Of a stretch of DNA of 64,000 bases, positions 35,858-47,689 are shown one piece after another; position 1 is the stretch's first letter; every line of letters starts with the position of its first letter. The notes below the pieces were generated by a model that was given only the letters and a program-made list of their open reading frames with translations, ran no database searches and was not told the DNA's origin. The position numbers and the translations under genes are program-made. The stretch is from Palaemon carinicauda (Eukaryota; Arthropoda; Malacostraca; Decapoda; Palaemonidae), in NCBI RefSeq assembly GCF_036898095.1, contig NC_090746.1, forward strand, positions 52,050,098 through 52,114,097, read 5' to 3'.

Positions 35858-38405
35858 CTGGGTGATAAAGGGATTTTTACTACTTAGGTGATATAGCGTT
35901 TTTTTTTTAATGATTATGTACTACATTAATTTTTACTGATTAGGTGATACAGTTTTTTTTTGTGATTATTTGACACATGAATTTTTATGGTTTAGGTGAT
36001 ACAGGGATTTTTTTCTGATTATGTGATACATGAATTTTTACTGATTAGTTGATAAAGAGATTTTACTGACTAATTACTTGATAGAGCGATTTTTACTGAT
36101 TACGGAATACAAATTTTTTTGGTTCATTTCATAATATTTGGATTTTTACTAAATAGGTGATACAAGGATTTTACTGATTACGTGATAAAGGGATTTTTAC
36201 TGATTAGGTTATACAGGGATTTTTACTAATTAAGTGATACAAAGATTTTTACTGATGTGTGATACAGATATTTTACTGATTACGTAATACTGGAATTTCT
36301 TACGGATTAAGTGATACAGGGATTTTTACCGATTATGTACTATAGGAATTTTTGCTGATCATGGGCACTTGTTTTTATTACTGAATATGGGAAATAGGGA
36401 TTTTACTAATTACGTGTTACGGGGTTTTTACTGATTACCTGATGCAAGGATTTTTAATGATTACATGATACAGGGAATTTACTGGTTAATTAAGTGATAG
36501 AGGGATTTTACTGATTACTTGATGAAGTATTTTTGCTGATTACTTGAAACAAGAATTTTTACTGATTAGATAATACAGTAACTTTTACTGATTATGTTAT
36601 GCATGGAGTTTTGGCTATCATATGCTAGAGGGATTTTCACTAATTATGTAATGCAGTTTTTTTTCTGATTACATGATACAGGGATTTTTATTGATTGCAA
36701 GATACAGGAATTTTAATGATTACATTATGTAGGGATTTTACTGATAAATCAAGTAAGAGGGATTTTTACTCCTTAGGCAATACAGAGATTTTACTAATTA
36801 TGTGATAGAGGAATTTTCAGTGTTTATGTGATAGGGATTTTTACTAATTACATAATACAGGTATTTTACTAACTACATGATACAGGGATTTTTAACGATT
36901 ATGTGATAGAGATTACATGATACAGGGATTTTTACTGATTACATGTTACAGGAGTTTTTACTGATTACATAATATAGTGATTTTTACTAATTATATAATA
37001 TAGAGATTTATACTGATTACATAATACAGGAATTTTTACTGATTACATAATATAAGGATTTTTACTAATAATACAATATAGGGATTTTTCTTATTATATA
37101 ATATAGGGGTTTTTACCGATTACATAATGTAGGGATTTTTACTATTTATATGATATAGAGATTTTTACTGATTTCATATTACAGGGATTTTTACTGATTA
37201 CGTAATACAGTGATTCTTACTGATTACATAATACAGGGATTCTTACTGATTACATAATATAGGGCTTTTTACTAATTATATAATATAGGCATTTTCACTG
37301 ATTACATAATACAGGGATTTTTACTGATTACATAGTACAGGGATTTTTATTGACTACATGATATAGGTATTTTTACTGAATACGTGATATAGGGATTTTT
37401 ACTGATTACATAATATAGAAAGTTTTATTAATTACATAATTCACGGATTTTTACTGGTCATACAATAAAAGGATTTTTATTGATTACATGATACAGGGAA
37501 TTTTTATGATTTTGTGATACAAGGATTTTTACTGATTACATGATACAGGGACTTTTACTGATTATATAATATAGGGATTTTTACTAATTATATAACGCAG
37601 GGATTTTGGCTGGTTACATAGTACAGGGATTTTCACTGATTACGTGATGCAGGGACTTTTACTGATTACATAATATAGGGATTTTTAGCAATTATATAAT
37701 ACAGGGATTTTTACTGATTATACGATACAGGGATTTTTACTGATTACATAATATAGGGATTTCTACTAATTATATAATACCAGGATTTTTACTGATTATA
37801 TAATACAGGGGTGTTTACTGATCAAAGGATACAGGGATTTTTTCTAATTACATGATGCATGGATTTTTATTGATTACATAATACAAGGATTTTTACAGGT
37901 TACATGATGCAGGGTTTTTTTTACTGACTAGGCCTACACTGTACAGGGATTTTTACTGAATAGTTGGTACATGGATATCATTGATTACCTGATATAAGGA
38001 TTTTTACTTATTATATAATGCAATGATTTTACTGATTACATAATACCAGGATTCTTACTTATGTCATACAGGGATTTTTACTGATTAAAGGATACTTGGA
38101 TTTTTATCGATTGTGTGATAGAGAGATTTTTACTGATTATTTGTTGGATGGATTTTTACTGATCAGGAGATAGAGGGCTTTCACTGATTATATAATAGAG
38201 GGTTTTTACTGATCGGGTGTTAGAGAGTTTATCACTAATTATATGATCGAAAGATTCTTACGGATTATGTGGTACAGGGATTTTCAATGATCAGATGACA
38301 GATGTAATTTTACTGATTATGTGATACAGGGATTCTACTGATTATGTGACAGAAGGATTGTTACTGATAAGGTATTAGAGAGATGTTTTCTGATTACGTG
38401 ATATT

Positions 38406-39351
38406 GCCCGGAAGCAGGCCCCTATAAATTTATGTAAACGGGACATTGTGAGATATAGTTTATTTTTCTGCATATTATCTTATTTTAAGTCCCAAGTTGC
38501 CATACCCAGATAGATGTTTCCATCTTAGCCTTAGGCTATTTAAGATATTCAAGATGACATCCAAGATGTCAGCATGAAAGAACTTGCATTATTACAATCT
38601 TCAGTCCATCATCTTCATTTTTTCTTATTTCCAAATTGTATGTTCCATATACTAAACAGCATATTTTGCATAATTCTATATAAATTATGTCTCAGACACA
38701 ATTTTCAAAGTAGTAAAAATAATAAAAATGCAAAAATATGTTCTCGAGATTACAAAAATACACATTATGTGATGGGATCACCATCCCCGTCATCATGTCA
38801 TTCAGTTCTCTGTTCTATCACATATCACCACAACACACACAGCAGACTCAACACACAATGACAGTGCTAAAGCATCTACATCTTTGTGTACTACAAGACA
38901 TTCCTCCATGACAAGACCATCTTACAAATTTGAGAAGTTGGTTTGGAGCCAGCCTAACACTTGAGGAACATTAATATGAAACAGTGTCATCTAGATTTAG
39001 AGGCTGTGATCGCAGAACTTGTGCAACACTCAATGAATGCTTCTGATGTTAGCAAAACTGTTTGTAACTTAAGTGCACTTGCAGTGCTACGGCTAACTGT
39101 TGATGCCCAAACCATGTGTTGTCCTTCTCTCATAGTTTTACACCTATTTTTTTTTGGTAGCAGGACACCATGAATGCTGTATACTTGGAATAATATCAGA
39201 CAGGTTTTTTCAGCGTTTCTAAGATACCTCAATGGATATTGTCCTGACCTAGGGATATTCAATACAATAGTTTTCCCAATGCAGTCTTAGGACTCGACGA
39301 TGTCACATCCTGAAAGTCCATGAGCTGGTAACAAATCTGACATACAAAAAT
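38406..39351 (+). other. no recognisable gene
   Basis: Unique-looking sequence after the minisatellite. A minus frame of 91 codons (38987-39262) and a plus frame of 95 codons (38574-38861) show no family features I recognise. It may be decayed interior of the LTR element whose RNase H tail lies just downstream. Confidence 0.35.
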
Positions 39352-39438
39352 CATGCCTTCGCGATACAGCAAAGAGAACATGGTTGCAGATTATTTATCT
39401 CGGGCTCAATCGGTGGATTTGGGCCAGAATAAATAATC
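39352..39438 (+). pseudogene. LTR-retrotransposon RNase H tail fragment
   Basis: The short frame reads SRYSKENMVADYLSRAQ followed by a stop. This resembles the end of the RNase H domain in Gypsy-type pol (N-x-V-A-D-x-L-S-R). Nothing else of that element is clear, although a purine-rich TTTTTTGGAGGAGC follows at about 39440. The fragment is separate from the Gypsy starting at 39915, whose own RNase H lies at 49300-49500. Confidence 0.45.
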
Positions 39439-39914
39439 TTTTTTGGAGGAGCTATCTTACGTAACTGGTCTAACATCAGTATATTATCTTATTCATATAC
39501 TTTATTTGTGTATTTAAGATATATATAGCCAGCTTGTAAGGTGGGTCCCTAGGATTAAGTAAATGTATGTAAATTACAAAAGACTGTCGTCATTTATTTA
39601 GTTGATTTTCCTTCACTTCCATATAGGTAAATTTACGTTATTTGAAAGAATAATTTTTTTTCACGTTGTTTCGTCATGAAGTCTTATGTAATATTGTTAA
39701 AAGGTATGCTGTATGACACACACAAGGTATAAAATGCTAGGGACTGCATCATGTTTCCACGTGGTTAGAAGCATGAAGGTTCTCGACTAAACTTACTCTT
39801 TTTTTTTTTAATGGTATGAGAGGAGGTGGGTGGAGTTTAGCTGAGAGGGTTATCATCGTCAGGCGACGATAGAACCATTCATCAAACTGCCAAGATGGCA
39901 ACATTGATGCCGAG

Positions 39915-40397
39915 TGTTATGTATTGTTGTAATAATGTACTGTATTATTTCTAGTGTTACATGTATTGCGCAACATTGCATCATATTGCATGAATAAAAC
40001 ATGTTATGCTTTGTATATAAGTGAAATGATTTATTTTGATATTAGGATTCAAGAATTTATTAGTTACCTCAAAGATAGGATGTAATTCTTTATAGTTTTG
40101 TACTGGAGTAGGATTTAAGTCTTTGAGAGCGATGCTCTTTTGTTGTTTAGCAATGTTTTGGTTTTGTCAGATTGTGTATGATGCTCCACACACACACTTA
40201 GGAGTTGGCTGTCATAGAGCAATGTAGTCACAAGATTTATTAAAGTGTATTTTAAGAATACCAACGTATCATTAAATCCCACCAAGAAAAATTGACGACC
40301 ACAGATGGGATCAGCTGTGGGTTGATTACTAACAATTCTTCATCTATGTTCCAGGTAATCATTAAGGTTGTTATGTAGACATCCTATCATCATATTA
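39915..40397 (+). repeat. Gypsy left LTR
   Basis: It begins TGTTATGTATTG and matches 51029-51510 throughout. An AATAAA (near 39991) and a TATATAAG (near 40014) stand close together. It ends at ATCATCATATTA, where the right LTR match also ends. Confidence 0.85.
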
Positions 40398-40503
40398 ATT
40401 GGTGACGAGGATGGGATCAGCTGAGGGTTGATTACTAACAATTCTTCATATATGTTCCTGGTAATCATTAAGGATGTTATGTAGACATCCTATCATCATA
40501 TTA
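40292..40503 (+). repeat. 106-bp tandem duplication of LTR end plus primer-binding-like site
   Basis: Units 40292-40397 and 40398-40503 share GGGATCAGCTG, GGTTGATTACTAACAATTC and ATCATCATATTAATTGG. Each unit starts with an ATTGRYGAC-type primer-binding-like word (ATTGACGACC, ATTGGTGACG), and ATTGGCGACAAG follows the second. The right LTR carries only the first unit. Confidence 0.75.
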
Positions 40504-40800
40504 ATTGGCGACAAGAAGAAGGACGAACGCACGCAGAAGAACCATCGGGGCTTTTGTAGATTGATGGCCAGCACAAGAGAAGGAGCTTATGTAGATCAAT
40601 GGACAGAAGAAAAGGAGCTTTTGTAGATCAGCGGCTTGGAACAAGAAGAGAAAAAGCCCAATGAAGATTTTCCAAGCAGCAGAAAGGAGGAATTTCATCA
40701 AACAAAGAAAAATCAAGTATCAAGTATATTGTAAGGTTGGGTAGGATACAAAGTGACTTCAGAACAGTAAGCCATTGTAGGTAATAAGGTAACAATTAAA

Positions 40801-41781
40801 ATGCCTTTTGACATTGAACATCCTGAACGATTTAGCATCACAGCTGAGCCCAATTCTGTTGCAACACGATGGCAACAGTGGTGTGAAGAATTTAAGATTT
40901 ATTTAGAAGCATTAGGGAACATGAAGGATGCCCAAAAGAAGGCATTATTACTTCATACAGCAGGTAGGAAAGTTCGGGAAGTGTTTAAGACATTGCAGCC
41001 TACAGATGACACAAGTGAAGCTGCAATTAAGGCTCTTACCACATATTTTGCTCCTCAGGTCAATAAATTTTTTGAAAGATACCAGTTTACAGCGCAGGCT
41101 TATCAGAAAGAAAATGAAAGTTTAGATGTATTTGTGACTAGACTAAAGAATTTAGCTGTTTCATGTGAATTTCTAGAGTTAGAAAATGTTATCATAGATC
41201 AAGTTATTGCACATTGCACATCACAAGAGCTAAGAAAGAAATTATTGCATGATAAAGATTTAACATTAGAAAAGGTATTGATAGCAGGCAGAGTTTTAGA
41301 AACATCAAATAGGCAAAGTAACATAATAGGTAGTTCTACAAGCAATAGAATGGAAAATTCTAAAATTAATACAGTAGATTCTAAGTGGAAAGCCAATGAG
41401 AATCAGAGAAGGAATATGTCAAAGCCTAGTCATAGAAAAGTGCCTAACACTAATGTTCATAAATATCAGAATCAGGCTTATACACAGAAACAACAGGAAA
41501 AACCCAAGTGTTATAGGTGTGGCAAAACTGATCATCTTGCATACGAAGCAAAGAAATGCCCTGCTACTGGACAAACATGCCAGAATTGCAGAAAGATGGG
41601 TTATTTTGCAACTGCTTGTAGATTCCCTAAACAGTACACAATGAAAATAAATGCTACAATTGATACTATTGGTCAAGAGAATAATGGGAAAATGTTTATG
41701 ATAATCTGGTTAGGTCAGAAACTGATTTTGCGTTTCGGATTAATTCCGTCAACAAAGGTGCAAAGAAACATATCATGGTAG
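40801..41781 (+). pseudogene. Gypsy gag with two zinc knuckles
   Basis: The 326-codon frame from an ATG at 40801 has a capsid-like N-terminal two-thirds (WQQWCEEFKIYLEALG, VFVTRLKNLAVSCEF) and two Cys-rich knuckles, CYRCGKTDHLAYEAKKC and CQNCRKMGYFATAC. The second knuckle has Tyr where the CCHC His is expected, so metal binding is probably lost. The last 30 or so residues are out of frame after an indel near 41690; the original frame continues into the protease. Confidence 0.82.
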
Positions 41782-41868
41782 AAGTAATCATAAATGGTAA
41801 ACCAATTATGATGCAAGTTGACACAGCAACTGATGTATCAATTATGTCTGAGAAATATTAGGGGGTAC
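41692..41868 (+). pseudogene. Gypsy protease N-terminal part, truncated by insertion
   Basis: A frame shifted relative to gag encodes IINGKPIMMQVDTATDV and SIMSEK. The DTA at the active-site position matches the Asp-Thr-Gly/Ala signature of retroviral-type aspartic proteases. It meets a TAG and is then cut by DIRS copy 2 at 41869. The remainder probably resumes at 48064 (GFDIQVIGALNVEVQY). Confidence 0.65.
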
Positions 41869-42247
41869 AAAACGGATTTTGAGCAAAGCGAAAAATCTAT
41901 TTTTGGGTGAGATAGCCATGTCGTCCTGATGGAAGGTTCCTTCAGAAGCTTCCTGAGGGTATATACGACTACAATAGATATTCCCAGAGAATTAAACTAA
42001 AGGTTTCACAGAATTCTAACTTCTGGCGCGAGTACCCATATGGTTTCCCTTTAGGATATCGTATAATAACAGAGGATGTATGCTTGACACGCCACATAGC
42101 TATCTGCACCCCACATAGCGTTAACGCTTCGAGGAGGAAGAGTGGCAAGTTATGGGAGGAGCCGTTACTAAGTTCTCCTCCTTCGTTACTGTTACGGTAC
42201 TCTGTGACGTCATGACCGCCGCCATCTTGGTTGACGTCACCGTTGCG
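41869..42247 (-). repeat. 3' ITR of DIRS copy 2
   Basis: It matches 47690-48063 in inverted orientation over about 370 bp with few differences, diverging beyond CACCGTTGCGC. Its tip carries about 40 extra bases (GGATTTTGAGCAAAGCG ... TTTTTGGGTGAGATAGCC) not found on the 5' ITR. Confidence 0.85.
42200..42240. promoter_or_regulatory. paired TGACGTCA sites around GCCGCCATCTT (3' ITR)
   Basis: TGACGTCA at 42205-42212 and 42232-42239 flank GCCGCCATCTT, the complement of a YY1-type AAGATGGCGGC. The 5' ITR has the same module at 47713-47760. It suggests a CREB/ATF plus YY1-like promoter in each ITR; the function is inferred from motif identity only. Confidence 0.5.
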
Positions 42248-42339
42248 CGTCTTCCTCATCCCTTCAGGCGTTTAGGCCAGCCTCTATGATACAATAAGAT
42301 AGGGAGGAGCCTGTCAAGGCCTGGAACTAGAGAAAAGGG

Positions 42340-42440
42340 CAGGTCCATCAGGACAACATGGCCATCTCACCCAAAAATAGATTTTTCGCTTCGCTCAAAA
42401 TCTGTTTTTTGGGCTTAAGCCATGTCGTCCTGATGGAAGT
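42340..42440 (-). repeat. DIRS internal complementary region (copy 2)
   Basis: On the plus strand it reads CCATCAGGACAACATGGCC ... GCTCAAAATCTG (complement of the 41869 end) followed at once by TTTTTTGGGCTTAAGCC (complement of the 48063 end). This is the head-to-tail junction expected of a circular intermediate. Confidence 0.87.
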
Positions 42441-43241
42441 GTACCAGAGAAATAATGTATCGTGGATTTTTCCCTTTTGTAGTGCCTTCGACTTCTAAAC
42501 AATATTCCTTTGATCTGATGACCATAGCGACCTGTGACATTTCCGTTACATGTCACTACAGATAAGCATATACCATGTTACAGCTTCCTGCCCCCCCCCC
42601 CCCCCCCGCCAGGGAAGTCCTATTTGGACGTAAGGAACATCTTGAAGTTACTCGATAGAGGAACTCACCTAGTCTCGGAGATACCTGCCAGTCCCAGGTT
42701 CAGATAGAAGGTAAGTACAATCATGTTAGAACAAATTACCTTGGTCTAGATGAGTTTGTATCAATACTGAACAATATGATAACATTGTTCATACCATTAT
42801 TCAAATAAGGAGGTAAATAGAAATTCTCTAACAGTGTTTTTATTTGCATTGTGAGGGCGAAATGAGACGCACAGGTAAGCAAATTCTATTTTATTTAGAT
42901 AAATAAGAATTAACATTCAATTAGGCAATAAATTGTAATGGAATGCAACTAGCAACATAGACTTAAGACATCAATAGAAATGGGTGTGGAATCTGAAAAG
43001 GAAAACTTGCCATTACACACATTAGTTCCAGAGGAACTATAAATTCTTTCTAGAAAGTCTTATATACACTTCATGTTAAAAACATGTGGCACACGTGTTT
43101 CTGTCTATGTGACTTCACCTTATGTATAAGAACAGTCCGTAGTGTCACAAGGTGGCAATTAAAATCACTATGTTACGCACTAGGGTCAACACAGGCACCC
43201 ATAGAGTTAGAGTCCCGAATAACTCGCTGTTCTACGTAGCA

Positions 43242-44300
43242 TTAAGCAGCAGGTTTTAGTACACTACCTGCTGCCACCACATAACGTTTAAGCGCATGAA
43301 CCTGCTTCGCATAGTGTTTGAAAAACACTCTGGAGGACTTCCAGCCTGTGAAAGAACGAAGACTTTCGAAGTCCATCGACTGGAAGAAATTCAGGAATGA
43401 GGTGACTATCCTGGGATCGTGACCTGCGGGTGTACTGTCAGGATCCGCTCTGCGAATAAAGTAGGTGATCTTCGCCCTTAGCTGTTTGAGTGACAAGTTG
43501 GACCCTGAAGTTTACCTTTTAAAGAGCTTTCCTCCGCCAAAGTCTGAAGTTCGACGAAGATATACCTTTAGACTCTCCACTGGACATAGAGAGACATCTT
43601 CCTTCAGAGGGCAGATTCTCCAGGGACCCCACCTTTTGGTGGGTAGCTCGTTCTTGGCGAGAAACGTTGGGTCAGGAAAGAGGGTAAGATTGCCTGTTTC
43701 AGCGAACTGTATCTGGCCCTCTTCTCTTGATAATGCCACAATTTCACTGACTCGGGCTCCCGAGGCGAGAGCGAATAGGAAAATCACTTTTCGAGTCAAA
43801 TCTTTCAGAGGGCAAGACTCGTTGTCCAAACTTGAGGCAAAATGGAGCACCTTGTCAAGGGACCAGGAGATGGGTCTCGGTGGGGGTGTGGGTCTGAGTC
43901 TAGCACATGCCTTTGGCAGCTTGTTAAAGATGTCATCAGACAGGTCTATCTGGAAGGCATAAAGTAATGGTCTTGTCAAGGCCAATTTGCAGGTGGAAAT
44001 CGTGTTGGCTGCCAAGCCCTGTCCATGAAGGTGAATAAAGAAGGACAGACAAAAGTCTATAGAGATTTCTGTAGGATTTTTAGCCTTGACAAAGGACACC
44101 CACTTCTTCCAGGATGACTCGTATTGCCTTCTGGTAGATTTTGTTTTGTATTCCTCTAAGAAGTCCAAGCTTTTCTTCGAGATCCCAAACCTCTTCTTGA
44201 CAGCTAGGGAGAGAAAATCATGAGATGTAGGTCTTGGGTTTTCCTTGATGAAGCGAAGACAGTTGACTTCTGAACTTAATGGGAGAGAACTGGGTCCGGC
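43242..44300 (-). pseudogene. DIRS tyrosine recombinase, one nonsense codon (copy 2)
   Basis: This is the best-preserved recombinase in the window. The core-binding domain is visible from KKRFGISKKSLDFLEEYK through TRRQYESSWKKWVSFVKA and HGQGLAANTISTCKLAL. Catalytic signatures in order are GARVSEI (Arg), HDPR (H-x-x-R) and KHYAK (nucleophile Tyr). One GAA-to-TAA change near 43512 separates the last 85 codons, and the frame is otherwise continuous. It overlaps the end of pol in another frame. The product would join circular DNA to the target without an integrase. Confidence 0.88.
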
Positions 44301-46162
44301 AGGGGAATTAGCTTGGGTTGTAACTCCAGGATTAATGGGAACCAGTTGCTCCGGGTCCACTTGGGTGCCACTAGGGCTGCTGTTCCTTGGAAGGTTCTCA
44401 GCTTGGTGAGGACTTTCAGCAGAAGGTTGGGTGGAGGGAACAGGTAAATCTTGGACCATCTGTTCCAATCCACCGCTTCCACTCGGGGGTCCTCGTATGG
44501 GGCCACGTAACGATGAAGTTGTTTGTTGTCGCTCGTTGCGAAGAGGTCGATCTGCAGTTCCGGGACTTGTTGGGAGATGAAGGAGAATGAGTCTGCGTCT
44601 AGGGACCATTCTGACTCTATCGAGGTTGTCCTGGATAGAGCATCAGCCGTTACGTTGCGGAATCCTTGTAGGTGAACTGCTGAGAGGTGCCATCTTTTCT
44701 TGTCTGCCAAACAAAAGATGGGTATCAACACTTGGTTGAGTTGGGGCGATCTTGAGCCCTGACGGTTGAGACATCTAACCGCAACATCGCTGTCCAGAGT
44801 CAGACAGATGTGGACTGAGGGACGTGGAGACAGCCTCTTCAGAGTGAGAAGGACTGCCATGGCCTCCAAGATGTTGATGTGAAACCTTGAATAGGGGAGA
44901 CCAAGGTCCTTGAACTTGCCGTTGATGGGAGTGACCCACCCATCCTTCTAGCGATGCATCCGTGTGGATAACAACCGATGGAGGCGGTAGTTGAAGAGGT
45001 ACTGATCTTTTCAGGTTCTTTGCCTCCGACTATGGCTTTAAGAGGGAACGAAGCCTGGTTGGCAGAGGTCTCTTGAGATCTCTTCGAGCGATGGATGCGT
45101 ATCTCCTCCAGACTTCCGATGCATCCTTTAGCTGTGCTCATAGCACTGGGTCTGTCACTGAAGTGAACTGGAGGGACCCGAGCACCCGTTCTTGTTCTTG
45201 TCTTGAAATCCGTTTGGATTTTAGTAGTCTCTTGACAGATCCCGCTATTTCCTTCCTTTACTTCAGAGGGATGGAAAGACGGTGTGACTGAAGGTTCCAA
45301 TGGATTCCTAACCATTGGAACTTCTGAGCTGGAGAAAGTCAAGACTTTTTGGTGTTGATCTTGAAAACAGATGTTCTAGGAATTGGGTCACCTTTCTGGA
45401 AGCTTGCAAGCATTCTTCTGAGGATGCTGCCCAAACCAGCCAATCGTCTAGGTAAGCCATCACCTGGACGCCTTGTAAGCGCAGCTGTTGGACGATCGTT
45501 TCTGCGAGCTTCGTGAAGATCCTTGGGGCTATGTTGAGGCCGAAGGGCATGGCTCTGAAGGCGTACTGCCTTCTTTGAAGCCTGAATCCTAGGTAGGAGG
45601 AGGCCTGGCGATTCATTGAAATGTACCAGTAGGCGTCCGCTAAGTCTATTGAGACTGTGTAAGCCTTTCGAGGCAGTAGGGCTCTTATGTGCTGAAGAGT
45701 CAGCATTTTGAATTTGTTGTTCTCTATGAACTTGTTGAGAGGGGACAAGTCCAGAATGACTCTGAGTTTGTCGGAGTCCTTCTTGGGAACACAGAATAGT
45801 CGTCCTTGGAACCTGGTGGACTTTACCCTCTTGATCACCTTCTTGTTCAAGAGTTCTTGGGCGTATTCCTCCAGGACTGGGATGGAGCGTTGGAAGAATT
45901 GGTGGAAGGATGGAGGTGGTGTTACCCAGCTCCACCCGAGTCCGTTCTTGATGATGCTGCGAGCCCAAGGATCAAAGGTCCAACGATCCTGGAAGAGGCG
46001 GAGTCTTCCTCCCACCGGAAGCATTTCATTGCTTCTGAGTTCCCGAAGGTTTACCACCTCGGCCGCCTGCTCCCCTTCCTCCTCTTCCTCTGGATGGACG
46101 TCCGGAGGATTCTTTGCTGGAGCCTCTACCTTTGGGACGAAAGGGAGTAGACTGTCTCTCAT
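44276..46162 (-). pseudogene. DIRS pol: RT, RNase H, methylase-like (copy 2)
   Basis: The 46162-45308 frame carries an acidic N-terminus (PEEEEEGEQ), then FQGRLFCVPKKDSDKLRVIL, SIDLADAYW, AMPFGLNIAPRIFTKL and AYLDDWLVWA. A single frameshift near 45345 follows. The 44869-44276 frame gives the RNase H end (NVTADALSR) and the methylase-like part (IDLFATSDNK, YLFPPPNLL), with a stop at 44276. The first ATG lies 137 nt inside gag. In YWYISM the usual His is Tyr (YWHIPM in other copies). Confidence 0.86.
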
Positions 46163-46673
46163 AGGCTGGTGTGAAGACTGGTGACTGAGCCACCACCGGC
46201 TTTGGGACCAGCTGAAAGGTGTGTTGGGGCTGAGCTACCAACTGGGGAGTGGCGGGTGCCGGAAACTGGCGTTTGGCCTGACGCTGCTTGGGTCTGGGCT
46301 TATTGGCCTTTTTCTTAGGTTGGGGGCCCTCATCCTGAGAAGATTTCCTCTTCTTCGACATGCCCCACTTGTGGAGAAGGTTCCGGTTTTCCGTGGCAGC
46401 TCTGTCAACGATCTCTTTCACGAGGTCGTTAGGGAAGAGGTCTTTCCCCCAAATGTTGGAGGAAATCAGTTTCCGGGGTTCGTGTTTGACGGTGGCATCC
46501 ACAAACACAAATTCTCTACAAGCTCTCTGGGCCCTGATGAAGCTGTAGAAATCTTTCGTCAGGGTGGCGAGATGGGTCTTAGCCAAGACCATGTAGAAGC
46601 CTGAGGTCCTTGTGTACCAGCACCATCCCAGGTGTAGGAAGAATTCATTCTCCAGCCTAGGGTAGGTTAGCAC
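46026..46673 (-). pseudogene. DIRS gag C-terminal third, N-terminus deleted (copy 2)
   Basis: From SGFYMVLAKTHLATLTKDF to the RG-rich tail (RPSRGRGGRG) it aligns to copies 1 and 3, with no internal stop. The first 22 codons (MLTYPRLENEFFLHLGW) are not gag; they read through leader sequence joined at about 46600. Roughly 1.3 kb of gag, including the Cys/His module, is missing. Confidence 0.8.
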
Positions 46674-47689
46674 AGTGAAGGTACAGCACTAATGTACCGT
46701 CCTAAACTATAAGAAACAGAATCCCAAGGCCTGCCTAACCTAGGCTAGGGGACAAGTCCCCAGACCAGGGAAGGCAGGAGTAGGACAAGTCGCTAGGCCA
46801 CAGGGAGGAAGGGTCGTAACCCTACCAGGTGTGGACTAAGGGGAAGAGCAGAGCCCCCCCACCTTTGCAGTTCATTCACCTAATGGGGTAGCTGGGGGTG
46901 AACGACTGGTACTCTGAGGTTCTGTCCCAAACTCAAAGCTCATGTACTATGGCCGAGAGGGGAAAGAAAATCCTAGCCTAACCTCACTTGAATACGATTC
47001 AAAGCAAGGGGGGCTAGGATGTAGCCTAGGCTACTTCAGAGGAAGGAGATTACCTTGGATAAGGTAACTGGGGAGGTGAGAAAGTATACAAAAGCCCTAT
47101 CGTTAGGTTAGGGGCAAGGGAGTCGACTACCAAGATCATCGAAACCCCTTGTATACTTCCTAGAAGGCGAAAACATGTGTGCAATCACTGAATCTTATAT
47201 GTATAAATGCCTATATCTTCATTTCATAATTTAACACTAGGAACACTTATTATATCATGCATGAAAGTAAACGAAAATGCCTAGGCTATCGAGCCTAGGG
47301 GCTAGGCTAGCAAGCTAGCATATGGCTACCTACATTCGCTGAAAATACATAAAAATGGCATAATATAACTAATTGCTAGCAATGAAGACTAAAGAACTAA
47401 TGCTGATAATTAGTTATAAGACCGGGAAGGTTATTCTGGCTAACTAAATAAAGCATGCGAAGCGAACAACTGCGTCGGCGTCATGACGCCTCTGGTCAAG
47501 GCACAGCTCCGCCACAAAACATAGGATTTTAAGATGAAAAGACGTTATTTTACAGCCAGAGCTGATTTATACAATACAAGAATATGGTACTCAACTTTCC
47601 AGAAGAAGGCGAGGCAGAAGATTGCGACATGATGAATTACTTAGCGAACAACTGGGAAAAAGCACCTGGTCATAAATGCTACGTAAGAA
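46674..47689 (-). other. DIRS leader region (copy 2)
   Basis: Non-coding sequence between 5' ITR and gag. It matches the leader of copy 3 in patches (GCTAGCCTAGCCCCTAGG, TCATGCATGATATA, TTTTCGCCTTC versus 58718-58855). No ORF of interest. The part of the leader carrying the candidate intron in copies 1 and 3 is deleted here. Confidence 0.65.

Larger units (their letters stand above)
31540..38405. repeat. 26-bp minisatellite field, about 150 units
   Basis: The consensus is roughly GATTACATGATACAGGG + ATTTTTACT. It is repeated with substitutions and one-to-several-base indels from about 31540, densely from 33300 to 34053 and 35863 to 38405. It is interrupted by retroposon R1c (32673-33299) and solo LTR C (34059-35857). 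The copy number is estimated from length. No gene is embedded. Confidence 0.88.

Noticed and set aside
31540..38405. CRISPR array
   Set aside because: Repeat units are contiguous and degenerate with no unique spacers; this is a minisatellite.
38961..39262. Possible host gene in opposed short frames
   Set aside because: No recognisable motif, frames overlap on both strands, and the surroundings are repeat remnants.
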